Origin: Bacteroidia bacterium Ga0077558
GTDB lineage: Bacteria; Bacteroidota; Bacteroidia; Chitinophagales; Chitinophagaceae
Assembly (NCBI GenBank): GCA_001464625.1
Contig: LNFJ01000044.1
Span: forward strand, 1-64,000
DNA length: 64,000 nucleotides
Direction of reading: 5' to 3'
In this document: piece by piece, positions 1 to 8,416 of the stretch
Numbering within the stretch: position 1 is the first letter of the stretch
Layout: each line of letters starts with the position of its first letter
Made by a program: the position numbers and the translations under genes
Notes under the pieces: generated by a model
Database searches by the model: none
Told to the model about the DNA's origin: nothing
The model's input: the letters and a program-made list of their open reading frames with translations, nothing else

Positions 1-286
1 ACTCAGCCAATAATCCCTGTGTGTAGGGATCATTTTTCATATATCCCGCAGGATTATTGATCCATTTCAGCAACTCATTATGATCGGCCCATTTGTGCCT
101 TTCTTCTAATCCAGCCAAAGCAGGACCAGTACCATTCTTACCAATCTGGTGACAGGAAGCACATTTACCCATGAAGATAGCCTTGCCCGCAGCTATATCC
201 TGAGCGGAAACATATACAAAAGAAAAAACGAATACCGAAAGTAGAGTTAGCGTTAGTTTTTTGCCGATTGGTTTACAAGGAATCAT
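1..286 (-). CDS. c-type cytochrome, 5' part only
   Basis: The gene runs off the left edge of the window; 95 codons are visible, read from the ATG at 286. The N-terminus is a signal peptide (basic KPIGKK, a hydrophobic stretch, then a VSAQ cleavage region), so the protein is exported to the periplasm. A CASCH heme-binding motif follows at about residues 42-46, then GTGPAL, which fits a small class I cytochrome c carrying electrons. The axial Met (probably in the YMKN segment) is near the visible end. Neighbours on the left are unseen, so the respiratory partner cannot be named. Family assignment is firm; the role is not. Confidence 0.85.
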   Translation of the reverse strand, partial: MIPCKPIGKKLTLTLLSVFVFSFVYVSAQDIAAGKAIFMGKCASCHQIGKNGTGPALAGLEERHKWADHNELLKWINNPAGYMKNDPYTQGLLAE

Positions 287-549
287 AGACACAGTTGATG
301 CTAAAAAATGTGGATAAAAACCGTTAATCAGCCGCAAAAATAAGTCAGGAAGTTAACAAAATAGCAACGCCTTTAACTTTTTTTTGAGCCGCTACCAGCT
401 TGCGTTTCAGCGGATTTATTAGTTTTTTTTTTGATAGAGTAAAATTGTTTGTCATAAAAAGGTCAACTCTTCAATAAAGTTCAACAGATGTGTGAATAGC
501 GCATTTTATTGCCTTTTTTTTCCTGACTTTTGCCGCCAATTAACATCAC

Positions 550-870
550 ATGTTCGAACGTCTGCAAAAAAAATGGAAAGTAAACGGGCTGCAACTGGCA
601 TTAATTCTTTGCACTTTTGCCATCGGCGGTAGTGCAACCGGTTTTGTAGGTAAAAAAATTATGAATGTTCTGGCCATTCAACAGGATTGGCTCTGGGCAG
701 TTATTTACATTCTTTTAGTAACTATTATCTGGCCGCTGGCGGTATTGATAGTGAGCATACCATTCGGCCAATTCAAATTCTTTACCGGTTATATAAAGAA
801 GATGGGGGAGAAAATGGGGTTGACGAAGAAAGGGTCGGAGATCGGGAGTCGGGAGTCGGAAGAGTCTTAA
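550..870 (+). CDS. small two-helix membrane protein, DUF6787-like
   Basis: A 106-residue protein with a basic N-terminus (residues 1-13) and two hydrophobic helices at about 14-38 and 45-70, followed by a charged cytoplasmic-looking tail. The opening FERLQKKWKVNGLQL and the GGSATGF segment resemble a small Bacteroidota membrane family that I recall as DUF6787; older annotations sometimes call such proteins diacylglyceryl transferases, which the size does not support. The last ~12 residues (GSEIGSRESEES) come from a period-7 DNA repeat and are probably not part of the conserved fold. Function unknown. Confidence 0.7.
   Translation: MFERLQKKWKVNGLQLALILCTFAIGGSATGFVGKKIMNVLAIQQDWLWAVIYILLVTIIWPLAVLIVSIPFGQFKFFTGYIKKMGEKMGLTKKGSEIGSRESEES
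834..861 (+). repeat. heptamer repeat inside the 3' end of a gene
   Basis: Four consecutive 7-base units are seen: GTCGGAG, ATCGGGA, GTCGGGA, GTCGGAA, followed by a partial GAGTC. They supply the C-terminal codons and run up to the stop of the small membrane protein. Other period-7 blocks with different unit sequences occur elsewhere in this window. Confidence 0.75.
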
Positions 871-913
871 AGTGCGGATTTTCATTTTAATAGCCTCAAT
901 TTCCAGTCACATA

Positions 914-1855
914 TCAATTTTTTTCATTTTGCTTTTGCAACGCAGCTTCTGCGGCAATATAGCCAAACGAAGACCATTGCTTTGTAGCTATTGCTTTTTC
1001 AAAAAACAACCGGGACATTTCCGGCATACCTTTCAATTTAGCATAATAGCCAGCTCCAAAAAAAAGAGTGGCTGCACTTACACTTGTCGAATCTTTTCCT
1101 ACGGCTGTTCGTGGTAGTAACGTATGAGTGTATCGTTCAATTTCACTTTTATCCGGATTGTGTACATAATAATAAAGCAGACTCAGGTAATCGCCATTTT
1201 CTATCAACTTCGGTGTGCGGGGAATTATAGCAAAAAAATTCTCGGCTTCTTCTGTTTTTCCCTGGGAGAGCTCCGTAATATAAAGCCAGTTAACCATAGC
1301 CACCAGCATATCATCATTTTTGGAAGCGACAATACCACGGTAATAAGCTTTCTCGGCTTTTTCATATTGTCTTATTAGGAAATAAGCCAACCCAAGGTGG
1401 TAATAGGTATTCGTTCTTAAGGTGCTTACCGGAGTGTTTTTTTCATTGGGAATACCATCTGGTTCTGTCTCATCTGGTTGGCCTTGTATAAGCGTTGCCG
1501 CTTTTTCCAAATCTTCGATCGCTTTATCAAAACAGCGCAATGTAATATACCGATGGCCACGATGGCGATAAAAACGGGCATCGTTGGGATGCAAAGCAAT
1601 GCCACGGGTAAAAATATCGATCGCTTTTTTATAATTACCGGGATAGGCTTCTCTCCTGCCCAACCAAAGTATCGCATCTGCATTCATCGAATCTTTTTCA
1701 TATTCCTGCCGGGCTTCTGCCAGTTTGGTGGCATATATTTTTTGAGCTGCTTCACTTAATTGAGGCATCGGCCATGTTTTATTCTCAAAACATTCTACCT
1801 GGGCTGTAGTATAGAAGCCGGCAATCAGCCCTATAAAAAGAAAATATATTCTCAT
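914..1855 (-). CDS. exported tetratricopeptide-repeat protein
   Basis: A 313-residue protein with an N-terminal signal peptide (hydrophobic residues 3-17, TTAQ region) and several TPR-like helical pairs: an ILWLGRREAYPGNYKKAIDIFTRGIAL-type unit at about 60-90, a second at 94-125, and a third containing YYHLGLAYF around 150-180. TPR proteins are protein-interaction scaffolds; no catalytic domain is visible. It faces the small membrane protein gene convergently (44 bp apart) and is divergent from purN. Probably periplasmic or lipid-free outer-envelope; partner unknown. Confidence 0.8.
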   Translation of the reverse strand: MRIYFLFIGLIAGFYTTAQVECFENKTWPMPQLSEAAQKIYATKLAEARQEYEKDSMNADAILWLGRREAYPGNYKKAIDIFTRGIALHPNDARFYRHRGHRYITLRCFDKAIEDLEKAATLIQGQPDETEPDGIPNEKNTPVSTLRTNTYYHLGLAYFLIRQYEKAEKAYYRGIVASKNDDMLVAMVNWLYITELSQGKTEEAENFFAIIPRTPKLIENGDYLSLLYYYVHNPDKSEIERYTHTLLPRTAVGKDSTSVSAATLFFGAGYYAKLKGMPEMSRLFFEKAIATKQWSSFGYIAAEAALQKQNEKN

Positions 1856-1891
1856 GCTGAAAAGTTACAAATTTGCGGCTGAAAAACATTT

Positions 1892-2479
1892 ATGCAAAGA
1901 ATAGCCATTTTCGCCAGCGGTTCGGGCAGCAATGCACAAAAGATCATGGAGCATTTTCATGCTTCAAAAAAAGTAGCGATTGCGCTGGTTGTTTGCAATA
2001 AACCGGGGGCAGGTGTTGTAACTATTGCAGATCAACATAACATACCTGTTTTAATTATTGAAAAAGAGCGGTTCTCTAGTGGTGATAGCTATATTAATGA
2101 ATTAAAAGAACATCAAATTGATTTTATTGTACTCGCCGGTTTTCTGTGGAAGATACCTTTAGCATTGATACAGGCTTATCCCAATCATATCATTAATATT
2201 CATCCCGCCTTGTTACCCAACTACGGTGGCAAAGGAATGTATGGACAAAAGGTTCACCAGGCCGTAATTGATAATAAAGAAAAAGAAAGCGGTATAACTA
2301 TCCATTATGTAGACGAGCAGTACGACAATGGCAAAACACTATTGCAGGCAATATGCCCGGTATTAAAAGATGATACTGCTACATCACTTGCTCAGCGTAT
2401 TCAATTACTGGAGCATGAACATTATCCGAAAGTGATTGAGAAATTGCTGACGCAACAGGAAATACAAGCACACAGATGA
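1892..2479 (+). CDS. purN: phosphoribosylglycinamide formyltransferase
   Basis: GAR transformylase, the third step of de novo purine synthesis: it transfers a formyl group from 10-formyl-THF to glycinamide ribonucleotide in the cytosol. The 195-residue length fits PurN. The phosphate-binding SGSGSN loop is at residues 9-14, and the catalytic triad can be placed at N102, H104 (in INIHPALLP) and D145 (in YDNGKT), which matches the known Asn-His-Asp arrangement. The final codons (QAHR and stop) lie inside an inverted repeat, so the extreme C-terminus is repeat-derived. Monocistronic by position. Confidence 0.95.
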   Translation: MQRIAIFASGSGSNAQKIMEHFHASKKVAIALVVCNKPGAGVVTIADQHNIPVLIIEKERFSSGDSYINELKEHQIDFIVLAGFLWKIPLALIQAYPNHIINIHPALLPNYGGKGMYGQKVHQAVIDNKEKESGITIHYVDEQYDNGKTLLQAICPVLKDDTATSLAQRIQLLEHEHYPKVIEKLLTQQEIQAHR

Positions 2480-2597
2480 TTTTGCTACGCAAAATTGTAG
2501 ATGTTTAAATTCTAAAAATCTTTTGAGTTCACAATTCCCTTTCTGCTTCGCAGAAAGAAATCTGTGTTCATCCGTTTTACCAGAGTCATCTGTGTGC
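2468..2597 (+). repeat. nested inverted-repeat element at the purN 3' end
   Basis: Outer arms GCACACAGATGA (2468-2479) and TCATCTGTGTGC (2586-2597) are exact reverse complements, 12 bp each. Inside are two short hairpins: ATTTTGC-TAC-GCAAAAT (2479-2495) and CTTTCTGC-TTC-GCAGAAAG (2539-2557). The left arm overlaps the purN stop codon. There is no T-run typical of an intrinsic terminator. It looks like a dispersed Bacteroidota intergenic repeat, but its copy number cannot be seen here. Confidence 0.7.
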
Positions 2598-2659
2598 CTT
2601 TATTTTATTTCACTCCAATCATTAGCATTTCGTAATTTCCATTCCTAATAATTTTCACG

Positions 2660-3967
2660 ATGAAACATCTTTCCTTACTACTTCTTGCTGTTACCAGTTT
2701 TCTTTTTTCTTTTTCTCAGGTTGATATTAGTGCCGGTAAAAACAAATACACCATTCTTCAACCCGCCAAGCCTGAGCAGCAAGGCTTTTCTCCAGAAAGA
2801 TTGAAACGAATAGATAATAATATTAACGACTGGATCAATGATGGAAGACTGAACGGTGCTGTAGCATTAATTATCCGCAATGGAAAAATTGTTTATCATA
2901 AAGCTTTCGGGTATGATGATCTGGAAAAAACAAAACCTATCCGCACCGATAATATCTTTCGCATTGCATCACAAACAAAAGCCATTACCAGTGTAGCAGT
3001 GATGATGTTATTTGAAGAAGGAAAATTTTTATTAGACGATCCAATCTCCCGCTACATTCCTGAATTTGCCAAACAACAAGTGCTGGATAAATTTAATGAA
3101 ACAGACAGCAGCTATACAACAGTACCTGCAAAATCGGAAGTTACCATACGCCAATTATTAACACATACCTCCGGTATTAGTTATGCGCAGATAGGAACAA
3201 AAGAAGCGAATGCCATTTTTGCCAAAGCAAATTTGCATTCAGGTCTTGGTGCCGAAAATGGAAGAGTATTAGGACCTGATATGAAAAAATTGGGGAAGCT
3301 TCCGTTGCTGCATCAGCCGGGAGAAAAATTTACATACGGATTAAATACCGATGTGCTGGGTTATTTGGTAGAAGTTGTTTCCGGTATGACTCTTGACCAG
3401 TTTTTTCGTCAGCGCATTTTTGTGCCGCTGGGAATGAATGATACATATTTTTATTTGCCCGCTGCCAAACATAACAGGTTGGTTAATTTATTTAGAGAAG
3501 AAAATAAAAAATTGGTTTCACCTGGTGCAGATATTACCATGAATGGCAAGTTCATTGTTGACTATCCTAAACTCCCGGGCACTTACTATTCGGGTGGTGC
3601 GGGGCTTTCATCCTCTACCACCGACTATGCCATTTTTTTACAAATGCTATTGAATGGTGGTGAGTATAATGGCAGACGGTTCCTTTCCCGAAATACAGTA
3701 CGAATGATGACGATGAACCAGATTGGAGATATAAACCGGGGTGCTAATAAATTTGGATTAGGCTTTGGCCTTACTACTGAAAAAGGAAGCAGCTTGCTGC
3801 CCACTCCCGAAGATGTGTTTGAATGGGGCGGTGCATTTGCCACCACCTACTGGGCCGATCCGAAAGAAAAAATAATCGGCATATTTTACCGGCAATTATG
3901 GGGCAGCACTTTCGGAGAAATTGCGAATAAGTTTAAAGTATTGGTTTATTCCGCTTTAAATGACTGA
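2660..3967 (+). CDS. secreted serine hydrolase, beta-lactamase fold (S12-like)
   Basis: A 435-residue exported protein: signal peptide 1-19, then a class C beta-lactamase/DD-peptidase type domain. The nucleophile motif SQTK is at S104-K107 and the second motif YGLN at Y226-N229; LLTHTSGI at about 166-173 is a family hallmark, and EWGGAF near residue 390 stands at the place of the third (KTG/HxG) box. Family members hydrolyse esters, beta-lactams or D-amino-acid peptides; the substrate cannot be read from sequence, and a resistance role should not be assumed. It is the first of four such paralogues in the window, each in a different gene context. Confidence 0.88.
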   Translation: MKHLSLLLLAVTSFLFSFSQVDISAGKNKYTILQPAKPEQQGFSPERLKRIDNNINDWINDGRLNGAVALIIRNGKIVYHKAFGYDDLEKTKPIRTDNIFRIASQTKAITSVAVMMLFEEGKFLLDDPISRYIPEFAKQQVLDKFNETDSSYTTVPAKSEVTIRQLLTHTSGISYAQIGTKEANAIFAKANLHSGLGAENGRVLGPDMKKLGKLPLLHQPGEKFTYGLNTDVLGYLVEVVSGMTLDQFFRQRIFVPLGMNDTYFYLPAAKHNRLVNLFREENKKLVSPGADITMNGKFIVDYPKLPGTYYSGGAGLSSSTTDYAIFLQMLLNGGEYNGRRFLSRNTVRMMTMNQIGDINRGANKFGLGFGLTTEKGSSLLPTPEDVFEWGGAFATTYWADPKEKIIGIFYRQLWGSTFGEIANKFKVLVYSALND

Positions 3968-4093
3968 TAACGGAGTCTTTTACCATTCATTTTGCACTTT
4001 CTTTTGTTACTTGCCGGATTAACCACCAAAGTAGAATATGAAGTAGTTGGACCAGGGTAGACTTACTATTATTCATTTTGGCAAATATTTGTT

Positions 4094-4861
4094 TTGCGTC
4101 GATATTATTTCTACATACCACTTCTTATTGTCATCTCTTTATTACTAAGCAGCATAACTGCTTCAGCCCAACTGTATAAAATAAAGGGGGTGGTGTATGA
4201 TAGTTCCCGCAATAATCCCCTGCAATCTGTAAGTGTGCTTTCAACTTCAGGTGCAGGAGCCGTTACCAACGCAGATGGTGTGTATGAAATAATGGTAAGC
4301 GAAGCAGATTCTATTTGGTTTAGCTACCTTAATAAACCCACCATGAAATTTCCGATTGCCAAAATTGCCAACACCCTGCAATTTGATATTTCGTTGCAAG
4401 TAAATGTACCTACACTAAAAGAAGTAAAAATAAAACTGAAGAATTATAAGTTCGACTCCACACAAAACCGGATCGACTATGCCAATATCTTTAACTACCA
4501 AAAGCCGGGACTAAAAACTACCACACCGCAATACGGAGCCGCTGCCGGGTTTGATGTAAATGAGATCATCAATATGTTCCGTTTTAAAAGAAACCGCAGT
4601 ATGGCATCTTTCCAAAAGCGGTTGTTGCTGGAAGAACAGGATAAATTTATTGACTACCGCTTTAGTAAAGCCCTTGTACGGCGGCTCACATTACTTAACG
4701 GCAACGAGCTGGATAGTTTTATGCGGGTATTCCGTCCATCGTTTATGTTTACCAAATTTGCCGGCGACTACGACTTCCAATTATTCATTAAAGAATCATT
4801 CGATCGTTACAAAAAAGGTCTGCGCCCCATACCTTTTCTAAAAGACGAAGAAGAAGAATAA
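4094..4861 (+). CDS. exported protein with carboxypeptidase-like regulatory domain
   Basis: A 255-residue protein opening with a signal peptide (hydrophobic 5-24, ASAQ). Residues about 30-100 form a CarbopepD_reg-type beta-sandwich (KGVVYDSSRNNPLQSVSV, then TNADGVYEI), the module found at the N-terminus of many Bacteroidota outer-membrane receptors. The remaining ~150 residues are basic, aromatic and unassigned. The chosen start is a TTG; no ATG lies upstream in frame close by, and the signal peptide fits this start. No TonB plug or barrel follows, so it is not a receptor itself. Probably periplasmic or surface-associated. Confidence 0.75.
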   Translation: MRRYYFYIPLLIVISLLLSSITASAQLYKIKGVVYDSSRNNPLQSVSVLSTSGAGAVTNADGVYEIMVSEADSIWFSYLNKPTMKFPIAKIANTLQFDISLQVNVPTLKEVKIKLKNYKFDSTQNRIDYANIFNYQKPGLKTTTPQYGAAAGFDVNEIINMFRFKRNRSMASFQKRLLLEEQDKFIDYRFSKALVRRLTLLNGNELDSFMRVFRPSFMFTKFAGDYDFQLFIKESFDRYKKGLRPIPFLKDEEEE

Positions 4862-4906
4862 TTTTCCCTAAACGTTCCTCACACAAATAGTAAAAGAAAG
4901 TTATCT

Positions 4907-4921
4907 TACTGCTTCGCAGTA
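4907..4921 (+). repeat. short hairpin sharing the TGC-TTC-GCA core
   Basis: TACTGC, loop TTC, GCAGTA form a perfect 6-bp stem. The core equals that of the hairpin at 2539-2557, suggesting the same small repeat type. It lies in the 189-bp spacer before the amidohydrolase gene; no T-run follows directly. Confidence 0.45.
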
Positions 4922-5050
4922 TTTTATACTCCCCCCTTGTAAACGCAACTGAAAATCTATCCCTGGTATTTTTAAGCAAGTGTGCAACAAATATTTAGCA
5001 GCCTGTGAGCCTATGACCGGATGCAAAAACCACTACCAAAACAACCTAAC

Positions 5051-6763
5051 ATGATAAAACAAATTGCTACGCTATTCTCCTTTTTTATTGCTGCTTCTAC
5101 TTTTGCCCAACAAACAGTTATCAGCAATGTAAACATCGTGGATGTAAAAACGGGCAGGCTGTTGCCGGGGCAAACCATTGTTATTAATGGAGAAAAGATT
5201 GAGCAGGTGGGTCCTTCTGCCAAAATAAAACCCATAGCCGGTGCAAAAACAATTGATGGCAGTGGGAAATACCTGATGCCCGGGATGACAGATGCACATA
5301 TTCATTTCTTTCAATCAGGAGGGCTATATACCAGGCCAGATGCCGTAGATCTTCGCAAAAAAATGCCATATGAAAAAGAAAAAGCTTTTGGCACCAACAA
5401 TGCGACGGATTATTTGAATCGTTATTTACGGTTAGGCATCACCTCGGTTATTGATGTAGGCGGACCGATGGCCAATTTTACGGTAAGAGATTCTATTGGC
5501 AAAACAATGCTTTCGCCCAATATATTGGTTACGGGTCCTTTATTCTCTATGGTAGATAGAGACCAGTTTGGCACTGACCGGCCCATCATCAAAATAACCA
5601 GTTTTGATGAAGCAGATGCTTTGTTCGGCAAAATGCTTCCCCTAAAACCAGATTTTATAAAAATCTGGTACATAGCTGGTGCCAATCTTCCGGCAGAAAA
5701 GAATTTTGCCTTAGTAAAACATATCGCCGATAAAACCCATGCCAACGGATTAAAGCTGGCTGTTCATGCAACAGAATTAAAAACAGCACAACTAGCAGTA
5801 GAAGCTGGCGCAGATATTTTAGTGCATAGTATAGATGATGAAGTGGTGCCGGATGATTTTGCCAAAAAATTAAAAGATAAAAAAGTAACCTATATACCAA
5901 CACTTATTGTAATGCATGGCTATTACAATGTGTTTGCCGGCAAACATAATAATCACCCGCAAGATCTTGCGTGGGCAAATGCATTTGTATATGGATCTAT
6001 TACCGACCCGGAAGCAATGGCCGAAGCAGATCTGCCGCCGGTATTAGAAATGTTTCGTGAAAATGGAATTCCGGCTGATGCAAGAACTGCAGATTCGATT
6101 TCAGCCATCAACCTTATCAAATTGCATAAAGCAGGTGTAAACATTGCCAGCGGTACCGATGCAGGCAATATCGGAACTTTTCATGCTTCATCGTATATAC
6201 AGGAATTAGAAGCGATGCAAAAAACGGGAATGACGGTGCCGGACATTATTAAAGCCTCTACTATTAACCCGGCTATTGGTTTTGGAAAAGAACAACAATG
6301 GGGAAGTATTGAAAAAGGAAAGCTGGCAGATCTTTTACTGTTGCAAAAAAATCCGTTAGAAGCATTACAACATCTCAATAGTATTGAATCGGTTTTCAAA
6401 AATGGAAAACAGCTAATACCCGACAGTATTATAAAAGAAACGCCGGAAGCAATCGTACAACGCCAACTGAATGCTTATAATGCAAGAGACATTGATGCTT
6501 TTATGGATACTTATAGTGATGATGTAGAGCTGTATGATTTTCCCAATACTCTTACTACAAAAGGAAAGGAAAACATGCGAAAAGGGTACGAAGGTTTTTT
6601 TAAGAATGCCACCAACCTGTATTGCGAAATTGAAAAGCGAATGGTCATTGGTAATAAAGTAATAGACCATGAAAAAGTAAGGGCCGGTACCAGTACACTT
6701 CGTGCAGTAGCAGTATATGAAGTAGAAAAGGGGAAAATAAAAAAGGTAACTTTTATAGATTAA
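5051..6763 (+). CDS. secreted amidohydrolase with C-terminal NTF2-like domain
   Basis: From the ATG at 5051 the protein has 570 residues and a clean signal peptide (MIKQIATLFSFF to TFAQ, residues 1-20); the upstream ATG at 5021 would add ten polar residues in front of it and is rejected. The amidohydrolase (imidazolonepropionase/prolidase-like) domain has DAHIHF with metal ligands H83 and H85, HATEL and HSIDDE as further His sites, and SGTDAG carrying the catalytic Asp. Residues ~450-570 (RQLNAYNARDIDAFM, TYSDDVELYD) form an SnoaL/NTF2-like fold, an unusual appendage. Substrate unknown: cyclic amides or Xaa-Pro dipeptides are typical for the family. Confidence 0.87.
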   Translation: MIKQIATLFSFFIAASTFAQQTVISNVNIVDVKTGRLLPGQTIVINGEKIEQVGPSAKIKPIAGAKTIDGSGKYLMPGMTDAHIHFFQSGGLYTRPDAVDLRKKMPYEKEKAFGTNNATDYLNRYLRLGITSVIDVGGPMANFTVRDSIGKTMLSPNILVTGPLFSMVDRDQFGTDRPIIKITSFDEADALFGKMLPLKPDFIKIWYIAGANLPAEKNFALVKHIADKTHANGLKLAVHATELKTAQLAVEAGADILVHSIDDEVVPDDFAKKLKDKKVTYIPTLIVMHGYYNVFAGKHNNHPQDLAWANAFVYGSITDPEAMAEADLPPVLEMFRENGIPADARTADSISAINLIKLHKAGVNIASGTDAGNIGTFHASSYIQELEAMQKTGMTVPDIIKASTINPAIGFGKEQQWGSIEKGKLADLLLLQKNPLEALQHLNSIESVFKNGKQLIPDSIIKETPEAIVQRQLNAYNARDIDAFMDTYSDDVELYDFPNTLTTKGKENMRKGYEGFFKNATNLYCEIEKRMVIGNKVIDHEKVRAGTSTLRAVAVYEVEKGKIKKVTFID

Positions 6764-6768
6764 TAGCG

Positions 6769-6870
6769 ATGAATAACAACAGCACCAAAGAGCGGATTAT
6801 CCGGTTTATCATTTATATAATCGTAGGGTTTCTTGCTGCCTTCCTGTATCGTTATTTTAAAAGCGACTAG
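6769..6870 (+). CDS. predicted 33-residue single-helix membrane peptide
   Basis: An ATG five bases after the amidohydrolase stop opens a 33-codon frame: polar head MNNNSTKERIIR, one hydrophobic helix (FIIYIIVGFLAAFLY) and a short basic tail RYFKSD. This head-helix-tail layout and the tight spacing argue for a real translated gene, co-transcribed with the amidohydrolase. No function is recognised. It could also be chance AT-rich coding. Confidence 0.5.
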   Translation: MNNNSTKERIIRFIIYIIVGFLAAFLYRYFKSD

Positions 6871-6930
6871 GGAATAAAGTACCGCAATTTGCTTATACAA
6901 CTATTTTACAATTAGACTAAAACTAATAGC

Positions 6931-8325
6931 ATGAAAAAATTATTTCCTTTGCTTTGTATCGTTCTATTTGCCTGTACTCAAAAGGAAAAGACACATCCTG
7001 CTGCACAGCAAATGGACGAATATTTAACAGGCCTTCATAAATTCTATCGCTTTAATGGCAATGTGCTGGTAGCCGAAAATGGAAAAATGATTTTTCAGAA
7101 ATCCTATGGCGTTGCCAATTTTGATTCGCAGCGGCTGTTGAATGATTCCTCTGTATTTGAGCTGGCTTCTGTAAGCAAACAATTTACAGCAACTGGTATT
7201 TTACTTTTAAAAGATAAAGGCAAGCTTCAGCTTACTGATTCATTGAGTAAATATTTTCCCGAACTGCCTTATCCGAATATTACTCTCTGGCACCTGCTTA
7301 CACATACCAGCGGCCTGCCCGATTATGAAAGTAGTATGAATGCAAAATGGGACAAATCAAAAATTGCTTTTAACAATGATATGATCGCTTTTTTGGCTAA
7401 AGAAAAACCTGCCCGGTCGTTTGAACCCGGTAAAAAATGGGAATACAGCAACACCGCCTATGTTATTCTTGCCAGTATTATTGAAAAAGTATCGGGGCAA
7501 ACATTTGCTGACTACATGAATCAAAACATTTTTCAGCCATTAGGTATGACACATACCCGCATTTACAATACCCGTCGTTCATTAAAAGACACTATCGCTA
7601 ATTATGCTTATGGATTTGTGTATGATGACAGTTTGAAGAAACACATTATGCCCGATAGCATACCTGACCTAAAATTTGTGATCTACCTGGATGGCATGCA
7701 GGGTGATGGCGTTGTAAATTCCACAACCGGTGATCTATTGAAATGGGACCGGGCAATAAAAAATCATACCCTATTGAAAGAAGAAACACAAAACGAAATG
7801 GTGAAAGGCCAGGCCATTATTGATACTATAAAAAATACCACCTATGGCTTTGGTGTGTTTATGGAGAAAAATGATTTTGGTAATATTATTTCTCATTCCG
7901 GTGGCTGGCCGGGTTATATAACCTTGCTGGCAAGAAACACAGATAAAGATCAAACCTATATTGTACTATCTAACAACAATTCAAATTCACCAACCATTTC
8001 CAACGCCTTGCAACATATTATGGCGGGTAAAGAAGTAGTAACAGCATATGAGCATAAAGAAATTGCATCCGATTCTGTTTCGCTTACTGTTTTTACCGGC
8101 GACTATGAACTAAATGGGAATAAGATCAAGTTTGAACAAAAAGGGAAAAAACTCTACCGCATCAATCAATCAGGTGAACTGGAATTGAAACAGGAATCAC
8201 CCTCTAAGTTTTTTTATAGTGATGGCAGCGACAGGCAGATCGAATTTGAAACAGGAACAGATAAAAAAATAATAAAAGCCTGGCTTATCAGTTTTGGAAT
8301 AAAAACCGAACTAAAAAAGTTATAG
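6931..8325 (+). CDS. lipoprotein serine hydrolase, beta-lactamase fold
   Basis: A 464-residue protein with a lipobox (LFAC, Cys15), so it should be a lipid-anchored envelope protein. The catalytic domain has SVSK (S80-K83), YSN (Y172-N174) and HSGG (H322-G325), all three boxes of the class C beta-lactamase/S12 peptidase fold. After residue ~365 comes a small beta-rich domain (FTGDYELNG, KLYRIN) often found appended to such hydrolases. The gene ends two bases before the start of a 22-codon stub of the MEVHHH family. Likely substrates are peptides or esters; specificity unknown. Confidence 0.88.
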   Translation: MKKLFPLLCIVLFACTQKEKTHPAAQQMDEYLTGLHKFYRFNGNVLVAENGKMIFQKSYGVANFDSQRLLNDSSVFELASVSKQFTATGILLLKDKGKLQLTDSLSKYFPELPYPNITLWHLLTHTSGLPDYESSMNAKWDKSKIAFNNDMIAFLAKEKPARSFEPGKKWEYSNTAYVILASIIEKVSGQTFADYMNQNIFQPLGMTHTRIYNTRRSLKDTIANYAYGFVYDDSLKKHIMPDSIPDLKFVIYLDGMQGDGVVNSTTGDLLKWDRAIKNHTLLKEETQNEMVKGQAIIDTIKNTTYGFGVFMEKNDFGNIISHSGGWPGYITLLARNTDKDQTYIVLSNNNSNSPTISNALQHIMAGKEVVTAYEHKEIASDSVSLTVFTGDYELNGNKIKFEQKGKKLYRINQSGELELKQESPSKFFYSDGSDRQIEFETGTDKKIIKAWLISFGIKTELKKL

Positions 8326-8327
8326 TT

Positions 8328-8396
8328 ATGGAAGGACATGCACACTCACACCGCAAGAAAAAATCGCAATTTCACGGAGACTCTTTAATAAAATAA
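8328..8396 (+). pseudogene. degenerate 5' stub of the MEVHHH family (stub 1)
   Basis: A 22-codon frame reads MEGHAHSHRKKK followed by ten unrelated residues. The first dozen residues match the heads of the six full genes at 11199-15720 (MEVHHHSHTARKK), with substitutions and one missing residue, and the DNA around the ATG (GAAG, CACTCACAC, GCAAGAAAAAA) is also recognisably related. The body of the gene is absent. It is wedged between two hydrolase genes (2 nt after one stop, 20 nt before the next ATG). A functional short leader peptide is a less likely alternative. Confidence 0.65.
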
Positions 8397-8416
8397 TTTA
8401 AACTAAAATAAATATT

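Noticed and set aside
5021-5050. Upstream ATG for the amidohydrolase
   Set aside because: It would place ten polar residues before a clean signal peptide; the ATG at 5051 fits better.
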